Positions 36,424 through 44,943 of a DNA stretch of 64,000 nucleotides are shown one piece after another; the stretch's first letter is position 1; every line of letters begins with the position of its first letter. Origin of the DNA: Martelella lutilitoris (GTDB taxonomy: Bacteria; Pseudomonadota; Alphaproteobacteria; Rhizobiales; Rhizobiaceae); contig NZ_CP066786.1 in NCBI RefSeq assembly GCF_016598595.1, positions 1,759,501 through 1,823,500 of the forward strand, given 5' to 3'. The notes beneath the pieces are model-generated. The model was not told the origin of the DNA. It made no database searches and saw nothing but the letters and a program-made list of their open reading frames with translations. The position numbers were made by a program, and so were the translations under genes.

Positions 36424-36484
36424 TCAACGTTTATCTGCGTCATAAACGTTTAGTATGGTTATGTTGATAATGCTAAACGTTTAG
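36424..36484. promoter_or_regulatory. Cluster of LacI-type operators
   Basis: Perfect palindromes TAAACGTTTA (36443-36452) and CTAAACGTTTAG (36473-36484) are about 31 bases apart, three helical turns. A third, partial copy TCAACGTTTATC lies at 36424-36435. The central CG and AAACGTTT arms are typical of LacI-family sites in this order of bacteria. Confidence 0.8.
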
Positions 36485-36570
36485 GGTGTCAAGGTGCCTC
36501 GGCGCAGAACAACGAACGACCAATGCCCCATAGGAACGTCGGAACGACCGTGAACATTAATTCCAGGCGA

Positions 36571-36775
36571 CGTTCACGCCAATCAGATCAAGCAATGGAA
36601 AGATCAATTGCTCGAGGGGCGATGAACGTCTTCGGTGATGGACGCAAGGAAGATGCGGCGCCTGCCGTCGATGTCAAAAACCTTCATGCGAAGATCGGCG
36701 AACTGACACTGGAAAACGATTTTTAGCCGGCGCGCTCGACAAGGCCGGACTGTTGAGCCGACTTTGCTGATCGCG
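36571..36775 (+). pseudogene. IS3-family transposase OrfA remnant
   Basis: Three overlapping frames give VHANQIKQWKDQLLEG, then AMNVFGDGRKEDAAP and VKNLHAKIGELTLENDF, then LAGALDKAGLLSR. Together this is the central and leucine-zipper part of an IS3-family OrfA. Two frameshifts separate the pieces and no OrfB or terminal repeats can be found. The sequence from 36776 to 37091 carries no supportable gene. Confidence 0.75.
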
Positions 36776-37091
36776 AGCTATCCGCTATTGCGCACGGAGC
36801 TTTCCCTCGACTTTCTGCAGATCGGCATGCTGAGCCTGACTTATCAGGTTACCCGCGCTCGTGGCGCGAGCGTGAACAGAGGATGAATCCAAGTTCCAGA
36901 ATCCTGAAATTGCCGGATCAGACTGTTTGGACAAACGTGACAAAGTTCAGCGGCTTTCGACCAAACGGCCGATCTACTGTGAAAAAAACCGGAACAAAAG
37001 CCTGAGCTGTGGAATAGGGCGGGCAATGGCAGATGCGATGCCAACGGATCGCACCATGTCATAATTTTGCAAACTAGCTTGGAGGGAATCC

Positions 37092-37511
37092 ATGAAACGC
37101 CTTTTTCTGACCACCGCTGCAGCCGCTCTGATTTCTGCGCCAGTTCTGGCTCAAATGACCGACTACTCCAACCTGATCCGGACCCGCGACATCACTGGCG
37201 GCACCATCTACACCATGAATGAGGCTTACGACGAAGGGTCTTGGGCTACCGAAACATACTACACCGAAGCCGGTGCAGGATGGAACGATATCGGTGAAAT
37301 CGAAGATGTGATCCTCAACCGCGAAGGTAAAATGATCGGCATCGTTGCCGAAGTCGGTGGATTTCTCGATATTGGCGACAAGCATGTGATGCTGCCAGTG
37401 GAAGACGTGAAGCTCGTCGCCGTTGACGATAAAAGCTACGCCTACGTCACGCGCCTCTCCGAAGAGCAGCTGGAAGAGAGGGAAAGCGTTGACGAAGGAT
37501 GGTGGGATTGA
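37092..37511 (+). CDS. Exported PRC-barrel domain protein
   Basis: Periplasmic protein of 139 residues: signal peptide (MKRLFLTTAAAALISAPVLAQ), then one PRC-barrel with the elements GGTIYTMNEAY, WNDIGEIEDVILNREGKMIGIVAEVGGFLDIGDKHVMLPVEDVKLV. The same GGFL-IG(D/E)K-V core occurs twice in the larger protein at 58328-59290, so the two are paralogues. PRC-barrels bind RNA or protein partners; the exported rhizobial group is unstudied. Its base composition looks lower in GC than the flanking operons. Confidence 0.88.
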   Translation: MKRLFLTTAAAALISAPVLAQMTDYSNLIRTRDITGGTIYTMNEAYDEGSWATETYYTEAGAGWNDIGEIEDVILNREGKMIGIVAEVGGFLDIGDKHVMLPVEDVKLVAVDDKSYAYVTRLSEEQLEERESVDEGWWD

Positions 37512-37669
37512 TTTCCAGATTTCCAAGTAGCGCATAGCGCTTGGCCGCCGCTGGTGCTAACCGGCGGGGCCTTTCTTGTCCTAGGACCTCTCCGCGATTT
37601 ACGGGCTGGCCGGCCGAGGGAGGCAACCATGGAATTTCGTTGATAAGGCCGCCACATCAGGGAACCGCA

Positions 37670-38155
37670 ATGACAGAAGCAGAAATCATCATCCGTCTGC
37701 TTGCCGCCACCAGTTGCGGTATCGTCATAGGGCTCGATCGGGAGCTTCGGGGAATCTCCGCTGGTATTCGGACCCATGGACTGGTTGGACTGAGTTCTGC
37801 CGCCATTACCTTGTCGGCGCTCCTCCTGTACGAAGATTTGCATACCGGAAGTGGCATTGCCGGCCTCGATCCCCTCCGTGTCATTCAAGGATTGGCGCAG
37901 GCAATCGGCTTTATTGCGGCGGGAACGATCTTTTTCTCACGCGGTGAAGTGCATAATCTGACTTCGGCCGCCAATCTCTGGCTCGCTGCCACCCTTGGCA
38001 TAGCGGCGGGGGCTGGACAGTACATTTTGTTGTCTACCGCGCTCTTCCTGGGCATCCTGTTGGTGACAGCCGTCCGCGTGTTGGAGCGGTTCATCTCACC
38101 AAGGGCCGAAACCAGCAGGGACCGAGGCGACGATGACCAAACCCGACAAAATTGA
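37670..38155 (+). CDS. MgtC/SapB family membrane protein
   Basis: Inner-membrane protein of 161 residues. It shows the MgtC-family start EIIIRLLAATSCGIVIGLDRELRG and SAGIRTHGLVGLSSA, then GLAQAIGFIAAGTIFF and LTSAANLWLAATLGIAAGAG, with four or five helices and the conserved Arg/Asp residues. It has the short YhiD-like form without a C-terminal ACT domain. MgtC proteins are linked to low-magnesium and intracellular survival through effects on ATP synthase. Start 37670 is chosen for family match; the longer frame from 37541 is not conserved-looking. Confidence 0.88.
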   Translation: MTEAEIIIRLLAATSCGIVIGLDRELRGISAGIRTHGLVGLSSAAITLSALLLYEDLHTGSGIAGLDPLRVIQGLAQAIGFIAAGTIFFSRGEVHNLTSAANLWLAATLGIAAGAGQYILLSTALFLGILLVTAVRVLERFISPRAETSRDRGDDDQTRQN

Positions 38156-38319
38156 AAGGTGCCAATGATCTGCGGCTGTTCGATTCTCGCGCGGGGTCTG
38201 TGTGCCAAGAGATGCCGGGCTGTGCCGTCTCTTGACGCGTCTTGACGGGCGGCTGCACCGAGTCTGATTGCAAGATCGTTGGCCGACATTGGCGGGTGCC
38301 TAAATTCGGGAAGATGCTT

Positions 38320-38937
38320 TTAGGAGCTCGGCTCAGGATAAGCGTGATCGACAAGTAACCTCGCCAGATGCACGGAGTTGGAGACGGCCATATCGATGGT
38401 TGTCTGCACTTTGGCAGGCTCCTCTTTCAAGTCGACGAAATTGACGGACTGCATCGCTTCGCCGACCCAATAGGCGACCGCGTTGGCGGGTATCGAGAAA
38501 CCCACGTCATTCAACGCCTGGTAGACCTCCGCCGACACATGATGTGCTCCGTCCTCATTGCCGACGACGGCGACAAGGGCGACCTTGCCGAAGGTTCGCA
38601 TGCGACCGGCGTCGTCGGTTTCGCTCAGGAATGCATCCATGCGCTCCAGGGCTCTTTTGCTCACGCTCGATGGCTGACCCATCCAGATCGGCGTGCCCAT
38701 CACGAGAATATCGGCGTCAAGGATGCGCTCTCTGATGCCGGGCCACGCGTCGCCTTCGCCCTCGTCGGCGCTCACGCCCGGCTTTATGTCGTGGTCTGCG
38801 AGGCGCACCGTTTCCATCTCGACGCCGTGTTTCGAAAATGCTTCTGCGATGACCTCAAGCATGCGATCGGTCGAGGATGGGGCTTTGTTGCTGGACGCTT
38901 TCAGTGTTGCATTGAGTGCAATTGCTTTGAGCGGCAT
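38320..38937 (-). CDS. NADPH-dependent FMN reductase / flavodoxin-fold protein
   Basis: Flavoprotein of 205 residues. The N-terminal FMN phosphate loop follows LNATLKASSNKAPSSTDRML, and ILVMGTPIWMGQPSSVSKRALERMD is the second FMN-contact block; GNEDGAHHVSAEVYQALNDVGFSIP follows. The family reduces quinones, flavins or chromate. A GGAAC-N17-GTT promoter match on the same strand about 190 bases upstream (39127-39151) suggests control by an EcfG-type sigma factor. Confidence 0.87.
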   Translation of the reverse strand: MPLKAIALNATLKASSNKAPSSTDRMLEVIAEAFSKHGVEMETVRLADHDIKPGVSADEGEGDAWPGIRERILDADILVMGTPIWMGQPSSVSKRALERMDAFLSETDDAGRMRTFGKVALVAVVGNEDGAHHVSAEVYQALNDVGFSIPANAVAYWVGEAMQSVNFVDLKEEPAKVQTTIDMAVSNSVHLARLLVDHAYPEPSS

Positions 38938-39126
38938 GTCGATCTCCCGGTGTCGGTTGTCATTTCCATTAGGTTGGCGGGCCGGCGGCTCAGAGACCGA
39001 AGAATCCCGCGCGGCTAGGCGGATTTCCTCGGTCCTTCAGAAGGCGGAGGCAGCTTTCTGCGCTCCGGATTCCGTCGCGCAGCCTCGCCATCCACAGTTC
39101 CTGCGTCTTGGGCTTGTTTTGCACCC

Positions 39127-39151
39127 AACTGCAGGGGGCTGGGAATGTTCC
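39127..39151 (-). promoter_or_regulatory. EcfG-type promoter (leftward)
   Basis: On the reverse strand GGAAC (39151-39147), 17-base spacer, GTT (39129-39127). It points to the FMN reductase gene. Confidence 0.55.
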
Positions 39152-39191
39152 AGCCGACGCTCTGTCTGGTGCTTGCTGGTCCTGCGGCGCG

Positions 39192-39216
39192 GGAACAATT
39201 GGGCAGGCGCCGGGTT
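39192..39216 (+). promoter_or_regulatory. EcfG-type promoter (rightward) for UDP-glucose dehydrogenase
   Basis: GGAAC (39192-39196), 17-base spacer, GTT (39214-39216), about 120 bases before the dehydrogenase start. Confidence 0.65.
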
Positions 39217-39338
39217 TGGCAGCATCCGAACCGGGACGAGGAGCCGGGGCAATGCAGCGCTTTGTCTGCGTCGGGGCGAGTGATGTTCCTGCAGATGCCG
39301 CCATCCTGGCAAGATCACTGAAACAGCTGGAGTGAAAC

Positions 39339-40505
39339 ATGAAAATCGCGGTTGCCGGTATCGGCTATGTCGGGCTTTCGAACGCGGTGCTGCTGGCGCA
39401 GAACCATGAGGTGGTGGCCATCGATATCGATCCGGGGCGGGTTGATGCGCTGAATGCCGGCAGGAGCCCGATCGGCGACGCCGAGATCGAACGCTATCTG
39501 GCGGAAAAGCCGCTGCGGCTGAAGGCGACGACGGAGGCGGCGGCCGCCTATCGCGAGGCCGATTTCGTGATTGTTGCCACGCCGACCAATTACGATCCCG
39601 AGACCAACCACTTCGACACCTCGTCGGTGACCAAGGTTATAAGTGATGTGCTGGCCTCGGGCAGCGCCGCCACGATCGTCATCAAATCGACCGTGCCGGT
39701 TGGCTTTACCGACCGCGCGCGGCTGGCCTTTCAAACCGACCGCATCATCTTCTCGCCGGAATTCCTGCGCGAGGGGCGGGCGCTTTACGACAACCTCAAT
39801 CCTTCGCGCATCGTCATCGGCGAGCGTTCCGCCCGGGCGGAGACCTTTGTCGGCCTTCTGGTCGAAGGCGCGCTGAGGAAGGATGTTCCGGTGCTCTACA
39901 CCGGCGCCTCGGAGGCCGAGGCAATCAAGCTGTTCGCCAACACCTATCTCGCCATGCGCGTCGCCTATTTCAACGAGCTCGACAGCTATGCCGTGACCCA
40001 TGGCATGGATTCGCGGCAGATCATCGAGGGCATCGGCCTCGATCCGCGCATTGGCGACCATTACAACAATCCATCCTTCGGCTATGGCGGCTACTGTCTT
40101 CCGAAGGACACAAGGCAGCTTCTGGCCAATTATTCAGAGGTGCCGCAGAACCTTATCCGCGCCATCGTTGACGCCAATACCACCCGCAAGGATTTCATCG
40201 CCGAGCGCATCATCGCGCTGAAGCCGAAGTCGGTCGGCATCTACCGGCTGGTGATGAAGGCGGGCTCCGACAATTTCCGCCAATCCTCCGTTCAGGGCAT
40301 CATGAAGCGGATCAAGGCCAAGGGCATACCGGTTGTCATCTACGAGCCAACGCTGCAGAGCAGCGCCTACTTCAATTCTCCCGTGCTCCAGGATCTGGAA
40401 GCGTTCAAAAGCGAAGCGGGACTGATCCTTGCCAACAGGATGACAGGCGAAATCCACGATGTGGCGGAGAAGGTCTTCACCCGCGATCTTTTCGGCGCTG
40501 ACTGA
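39339..40505 (+). CDS. ugd: UDP-glucose 6-dehydrogenase
   Basis: Cytoplasmic NAD enzyme of 388 residues, the length of the short E. coli/Klebsiella-type Ugd, that oxidises UDP-glucose twice to UDP-glucuronate. It has the N-terminal [21 protein letters not shown]ossmann motif, [40 protein letters not shown], the helical [19 protein letters not shown], and the catalytic cysteine in [14 protein letters not shown]-glucuronate feeds capsular or lipopolysaccharide sugars. It is followed after 70 bases by a convergent oxidoreductase and then by a glycan operon, so it probably supplies its precursor. Confidence 0.93.
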   Translation: MKIAVAGIGYVGLSNAVLLAQNHEVVAIDIDPGRVDALNAGRSPIGDAEIERYLAEKPLRLKATTEAAAAYREADFVIVATPTNYDPETNHFDTSSVTKVISDVLASGSAATIVIKSTVPVGFTDRARLAFQTDRIIFSPEFLREGRALYDNLNPSRIVIGERSARAETFVGLLVEGALRKDVPVLYTGASEAEAIKLFANTYLAMRVAYFNELDSYAVTHGMDSRQIIEGIGLDPRIGDHYNNPSFGYGGYCLPKDTRQLLANYSEVPQNLIRAIVDANTTRKDFIAERIIALKPKSVGIYRLVMKAGSDNFRQSSVQGIMKRIKAKGIPVVIYEPTLQSSAYFNSPVLQDLEAFKSEAGLILANRMTGEIHDVAEKVFTRDLFGAD

Positions 40506-40576
40506 GCGGTTCCCGGCCCGCGCATGGTGACGAAAGCCCGTTGCGACGCCTCCGTTCGTAGCCAGGCCGCCAAACC

Positions 40577-41614
40577 TCAAGACCTGCCATAGATCCTGTC
40601 CAGCACGTCAGCGACGGCGAGAGCGTGACGAATGTCCGGATCGAAGCTGCAGCCCTGCGACAAGCGCCGGGCGAAGCAACTGGCCATGCCTCCGGACCAA
40701 TCGCTGCGCTCTTCACCGACAATCGCACGGTTCGTGCCCTGATGCCGCTCGGTGGCGAAATCGAAGAAGGAGCCATCGATGTTTCGCCAGAGAGCCGAGC
40801 CGTCGCTGCCATGAAACCGAGCGGAAATCTCGGCATCCTTTCCGGCATGGGCATTCCATGAGCAGGACAGCGAGACCCGCGCATCGCCGGCAAGGTCAAT
40901 ATCGGCTATCGCGAAGTCTTCAACCTCGTCCGAGCCTCTTGCGAGAGCAACCCCATTCCGGAACAGCCGGCCGTGAACGGAGCACACGTCGGGAAAGCCA
41001 AGGCACCAGAGCGCGGTGTCGACGAGGTGGACGCCGAGGTCGATGACGCAGCCGCCCCCGGAAAGCGACCTGTCGTAGTACCAGGCCTTGTCCGGGCCGT
41101 AAGCATTGTGGAAGACAAGGTCGACGGCAAAGACGCGGCCGAGTTCGCCGCCTGCGATCATCCGCCTTATCGCCTCCAGCCCTTCCGTGGCGCGGTAGGA
41201 AAAATCCACGCCAAGAAGCCGGTCGTTCCGCTCCGCGGCCGCAATCACGTCGGCGGTCTCGGCCGCTGTCCGTCCGAGCGGCTTCTGGACGAAGGCGGCC
41301 TTGCCGGCCTCAAGCACTGCGATAGCCTCGCGCGCATGGCTGGCGCTCGGCGTGGCGATCACCACGGCATCGAGATCGCAGGCAAGAAGCTCGTCAAGCG
41401 AGCTGCACGCAATGCCCGTCGGCGCAAGCTTATGCGCTTGCTCAAGCGTTTTATCATTGGCATCGGCCACCGCCGCGATCTCCACCAGCTTCGTGTTCGC
41501 GATCGCTTTCAGCCGGTTTTGGCCGATCCAGCCGGTGCCCAGAAAACCGACACGCGGCTTTGTCGTGGCCGGCCTGGAGGCGGTGAGGCTCGTTGTTGTC
41601 TGGCTGATGTTCAT
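40577..41614 (-). CDS. Gfo/Idh/MocA-family sugar oxidoreductase
   Basis: NAD(P)-dependent enzyme of 345 residues. The nucleotide site is VGFLGTGWIGQNRLKAI, the family Lys lies in VQKPLGRTAAE (EKP-like, with Q for E), and the active-site block is GGGCVIDLGVHLVDTALWCLG with the catalytic Asp/His. Relatives oxidise or epimerise sugars, including 3-keto formation on nucleotide sugars. Start 41614 is chosen for GGAGAAGAAGG and the fold; the frame from 41677 would include the promoter. It is divergent from the epimerase operon at 41819 and convergent to ugd, and very likely modifies an intermediate of the same glycan. An EcfG-type promoter lies at 41677-41701. Confidence 0.9.
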   Translation of the reverse strand: MNISQTTTSLTASRPATTKPRVGFLGTGWIGQNRLKAIANTKLVEIAAVADANDKTLEQAHKLAPTGIACSSLDELLACDLDAVVIATPSASHAREAIAVLEAGKAAFVQKPLGRTAAETADVIAAAERNDRLLGVDFSYRATEGLEAIRRMIAGGELGRVFAVDLVFHNAYGPDKAWYYDRSLSGGGCVIDLGVHLVDTALWCLGFPDVCSVHGRLFRNGVALARGSDEVEDFAIADIDLAGDARVSLSCSWNAHAGKDAEISARFHGSDGSALWRNIDGSFFDFATERHQGTNRAIVGEERSDWSGGMASCFARRLSQGCSFDPDIRHALAVADVLDRIYGRS

Positions 41615-41676
41615 GCCTTCTTCTCCGAGGTTTGCGTTTTTTTCTGGCGCCGGGAGCGGCGGCGAAGCGCTCTTCA

Positions 41677-41701
41677 AACCGCGCGATTTCCCGAATGTTC
41701 C
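41677..41701 (-). promoter_or_regulatory. EcfG-type promoter for the Gfo/Idh oxidoreductase
   Basis: Reverse strand GGAAC (41701-41697), 17-base spacer, GTT (41679-41677), giving a leader of about 60 bases. Confidence 0.65.
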
Positions 41702-41743
41702 AGAAGAAGAACCCCGGCCGTTTCAGCTGTCCGAAATACATCA

Positions 41744-41768
41744 GGAACAATTACCCGCCTTTGCAGTT
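41744..41768 (+). promoter_or_regulatory. EcfG-type promoter for the glycan operon
   Basis: GGAAC (41744-41748), 17-base spacer, GTT (41766-41768), about 50 bases before the epimerase start and back to back with the leftward site at 41677-41701. Confidence 0.68.
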
Positions 41769-41818
41769 GGGAGCCCGATTTCAAACCCAAAAGCATCAAG
41801 TATTTCAGCAGGTGACCC

Positions 41819-42925
41819 ATGGCGAAAATTCTTGTTACCGGCGGATCGGGTTTCATCGGCCGGCATCTCTCCCACGAACTCGTCAACCACGGCTATCAGG
41901 TCAAGATCTATGACGCTCTGATTGATCAGGTTCATCAGGGCGGTTCCGTCACCCTTGACGACGCGACCGAACTTGTCCGTGCCGATATCCGCGACCGCGC
42001 CGCGCTCGATCAGGCGCTCGAGGATGTTGACGGCGTCATTCACCTCGCCGCCGAGGTGGGGGTTGGCCAATCGATGTACGAGATCGCGCGCTATGTCGGC
42101 GCCAATGATCTCGGAACGGCCGTGTTGCTGGAAGCCATGATCGGCCGGAACATCAACAAGCTGGTGGTCGCCTCCTCGATGAGCGTCTACGGCGAAGGTC
42201 GCTACGAGGATCGCGAAGGCAGGCATGTCTCAAGCGCACGGCGCAGGCCCGGCGACATTGCGGCAGGCGATTGGGAAGTGCGCGCTGCGGACGGCGAAGC
42301 GCTGCGGCCGGTCGCCACCGACGAGACCAAGCCGGTTGACCTCGCCTCGATCTACGCGCTGACAAAATACGCCCAGGAACGCCAGGCGTTGATCTTCGGC
42401 GAGGCCTATGGCGTCGAGACCGTCGCTCTCCGGCTGTTCAACGTGTTCGGCATGGGGCAGGCGCTTTCCAACCCCTATACCGGCGTTCTGGCGAACTTCG
42501 CCTCCCGCCTTGCCACCGGAGAAGCGCCGCTGATCTTCGAGGACGGGGAACAGCGCCGCGACTTCGTCCATGTCGGCGATGTGGCGACGGCCTTCCGTCT
42601 TGCGCTTGAAACGTCCGGCATTGGCGGCGAAGTCATCAATATCGGCAGCGGCCGCGCCTACCGCGTGGCCGACGTCGCCACACTGCTGGCAGAAGCGATG
42701 GAGCGGTCCGATATCCGGCCGGAGATCCTCGGCAAGGTGCGCAAGGGGGACATCCGCAACTGCTTCGCGGATATTTCCAAGGCGCAATCCCTGCTCGGCT
42801 TTGCCCCCGAGTGCTTCCTCGAAGACGGGCTTGACGAATTCACGGCCTGGGTCCGCAGCGTGGCGGTTGTCGACAACGCCAGCCAGATGCGGCATGAACT
42901 CGAATCGCGGGGGCTGGTATCATGA
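41819..42925 (+). CDS. NAD-dependent nucleotide-sugar epimerase/dehydratase
   Basis: Extended short-chain dehydrogenase of 368 residues. It has ILVTGGSGFIGRHLSHEL at the N-terminus, HLAAEVGVGQSMYEI, VVASSMSVYGEGRYE and the catalytic Y-x-x-x-K as YALTKYAQE, followed by LRLFNVFGMGQ and RRDFVHVGDVATAFRLAL. An insert around residues 135-165 (SSARRRPGDIAAGDWEVRAADG) is not usual for UDP-glucose 4-epimerases. It probably epimerises or dehydrates a nucleotide-linked sugar made from UDP-glucuronate. It is the first gene of a tightly packed operon and overlaps the fusion gene by four bases. Confidence 0.92.
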   Translation: MAKILVTGGSGFIGRHLSHELVNHGYQVKIYDALIDQVHQGGSVTLDDATELVRADIRDRAALDQALEDVDGVIHLAAEVGVGQSMYEIARYVGANDLGTAVLLEAMIGRNINKLVVASSMSVYGEGRYEDREGRHVSSARRRPGDIAAGDWEVRAADGEALRPVATDETKPVDLASIYALTKYAQERQALIFGEAYGVETVALRLFNVFGMGQALSNPYTGVLANFASRLATGEAPLIFEDGEQRRDFVHVGDVATAFRLALETSGIGGEVINIGSGRAYRVADVATLLAEAMERSDIRPEILGKVRKGDIRNCFADISKAQSLLGFAPECFLEDGLDEFTAWVRSVAVVDNASQMRHELESRGLVS

Positions 42926-44943
42926 GCGGGCGCCCCTTTCACCAGAAACCCTACGGATTTGTCGAATGGTTCCGACCGGGTGAATATGAATGGGCTGAGG
43001 AGACCCTTCCGGGCCTGCTCGAGTCGGGCGCAAGCTTCCTGCGCACCCATGTTTCCTGGGCCGAATATCTCGCCCCGGGCGGCGAGGAATGGTTCGACTG
43101 GCTGATCCCGAAAATAGGCCCGGCGATCGACCTTCTGCCCTGCATCCATTATACGCCGCCGTCGATGTCGCGCACCGGCAAGACCTCCGGTCCGCCGCAT
43201 GACTTGAAGGCTTACGCCGATTTCGTCGATCATGTGCTGACCCGTTATGGCCGCCACTTCGAGCATATCGAACTGTGGAACGAGCCGAACAACCTGCTCG
43301 ACTGGGACTGGCGGCTCGACACCGACTTCCAGATGTTCTGCGAGATGGTCGGCGGCGCGGCCTACTGGGCGCAGAAACGCGGCTGGAAAACGGTTCTCGG
43401 TGGCCCCAGCCCGTTTGATCCCTATTGGCTGAACCTGATGGGCGAGCGCGGCGTGCTGGGCGTTGTCGATGCCGTCGGCTTTCACGGTTTTCCCGGCACC
43501 TGGGAGAGCGAGGAGAACACCTGGGCCGGCTGGGACCATCATATGGGCGAGATGCGCAACGTCGTCGAGCGCTACAATCAAGACGCGGCGATCTGGATCA
43601 CCGAGGCCGGCTATTCGACATGGCGCAACGGCGAACTCGAGCAGGTCCGCCACTTCGTCGACACCATGAAATCCAGCGCCGACAGGCTCTACTGGTATGG
43701 CTGGCGCGACATCCCGGGAGACGTCGCCGTGCAGGAGGGGCACTGGTTCGACCCGCGGCACTACCATCTCGGGGTCGTCGACCGCTCCAATCGGCCGAAA
43801 CTCCTGGCGAGGCTGCTGACGGAAGGCGGTCCGCAACGGCTTGCCGAATTTGCCGACCTTCCAGCGCCTGCCATCAATGAAGGCATCCGCCCCGTGGTAA
43901 TTACCGGAGGCTGCGGTTTCATCGGCGCCAATCTCGCAGATAGCCTGCTCTGTGATGGCGAAGATGTGGTGATCCTCGACAATCTGGGCCGGCTCGGCGT
44001 GGACCAGAACCTGCATTGGCTGAAAGATCGGCACGGCGACCGCGCCCATCCGTTCCTGGCAGATGTGCGCGACTTGCCGGCGATCGAAAACGCGTTTGCG
44101 GACGCGAGTGCGGTGTTTCATTTCGCCGGACAGACGGCGGTAACGACGAGCCTCGTCCATCCGCTCGACGATTTCGAGATCAATGCACGCGGCACCATCA
44201 ATGTTCTGGAAGCCGTTCGCCGGTCAGGCCGTCGCGCGCCGGTGATCTTTTCCTCAACGAACAAGGTCTATGGCAGTCTTGAGGACATCAGCCTTGTCGA
44301 AGAGGAAGAGCGCTACACTCCGCTGGACGACATCCTGCGCCGTCACGGCGTGGCGGAAACGCGGCCGCTGGATTTCCACACGCCCTATGGCTGCTCGAAG
44401 GGCGCGGCAGATCAATATGTGCTCGACTATGCCCGCAGCCACGGCATTCCGACCGGCGTGCTGCGAATGAGCTGCATCTACGGCGAGCGGCAGTTCGGAA
44501 CCGAGGATCAGGGTTGGGTCGCGCATTTTCTGCTTAAGGCGCTTTCCGGCGAACCGATCACCATCTTCGGTGATGGCAAGCAGGTTCGCGACATTCTCGA
44601 AATTGGCGACGCGGTCCGCGCCTATCGCCTGCTCCTGTCGCGGATCGAAAAGATGCCGGGACGGGTGTTCAACCTTGGCGGCGGTTCGCAGAATGCGGTG
44701 AGCCTTCTCCAGTTGCTGCGTGAAATCGGCCGCATCGTCGGTCATCCGGTCGATGTCCGTCACGAGGGCTGGCGCGAGGGCGATCAGCTTTACTTCGTTG
44801 CCGACACCCGCAGGCTGATCGAGGAAACCGGCTGGCAGGCGCAGACGGAATGGCGGCGGGGCATCCGCACGCTCGCCGATTGGCTTCGTGAAAACCGGTT
44901 TTCCGGCGGGGACCGTGAACAGCGCCGGAGGGCCGCGGAATGA
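42922..44943 (+). CDS. Fusion of GH39-like glycosidase domain and CDP-tyvelose-2-epimerase-like domain
   Basis: Two enzymes in one 673-residue chain. Residues 1-310 are a (beta/alpha)8 glycosidase-like domain with catalytic candidates E121 in IELWNEPNN (acid/base) and E228 in WITEAGYSTW (nucleophile), the clan A pattern of GH39-like proteins. Residues 323-660 form an extended epimerase with ITGGCGFIGANLAD, FSSTNKVYGS, TPYGCSKGAADQYVLDYARS (Y489, K493), RMSCIYGERQFGTEDQGWVAHF and VRDILEIGDAVRAY; these are hallmarks of CDP-paratose/tyvelose 2-epimerase relatives. No signal peptide is present, so the glycosidase half would act in the cytoplasm. Start and end overlap the neighbours by four bases each. 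A fusion of this kind is unfamiliar to me; the join lies between residues 311 and 322 with no frameshift sign. Confidence 0.88.
   Translation: MSGRPFHQKPYGFVEWFRPGEYEWAEETLPGLLESGASFLRTHVSWAEYLAPGGEEWFDWLIPKIGPAIDLLPCIHYTPPSMSRTGKTSGPPHDLKAYADFVDHVLTRYGRHFEHIELWNEPNNLLDWDWRLDTDFQMFCEMVGGAAYWAQKRGWKTVLGGPSPFDPYWLNLMGERGVLGVVDAVGFHGFPGTWESEENTWAGWDHHMGEMRNVVERYNQDAAIWITEAGYSTWRNGELEQVRHFVDTMKSSADRLYWYGWRDIPGDVAVQEGHWFDPRHYHLGVVDRSNRPKLLARLLTEGGPQRLAEFADLPAPAINEGIRPVVITGGCGFIGANLADSLLCDGEDVVILDNLGRLGVDQNLHWLKDRHGDRAHPFLADVRDLPAIENAFADASAVFHFAGQTAVTTSLVHPLDDFEINARGTINVLEAVRRSGRRAPVIFSSTNKVYGSLEDISLVEEEERYTPLDDILRRHGVAETRPLDFHTPYGCSKGAADQYVLDYARSHGIPTGVLRMSCIYGERQFGTEDQGWVAHFLLKALSGEPITIFGDGKQVRDILEIGDAVRAYRLLLSRIEKMPGRVFNLGGGSQNAVSLLQLLREIGRIVGHPVDVRHEGWREGDQLYFVADTRRLIEETGWQAQTEWRRGIRTLADWLRENRFSGGDREQRRRAAE

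Larger units (their letters stand above)
38938..39338. other. Divergent control region with two EcfG-type promoters
   Basis: No gene is supportable. The region holds GGAAC-N17-GTT on both strands (39127-39151 leftward; 39192-39216 rightward). Confidence 0.6.

Noticed and set aside
36991..37015. GGAAC upstream of the single PRC-barrel gene as an EcfG promoter
   Set aside because: With 17 bases of spacing the second element reads AAT, so the match fails.
42658..44160. 500-codon reverse frame over the epimerase and fusion genes
   Set aside because: Antisense shadow; the forward genes carry complete catalytic motifs and overlap tightly.
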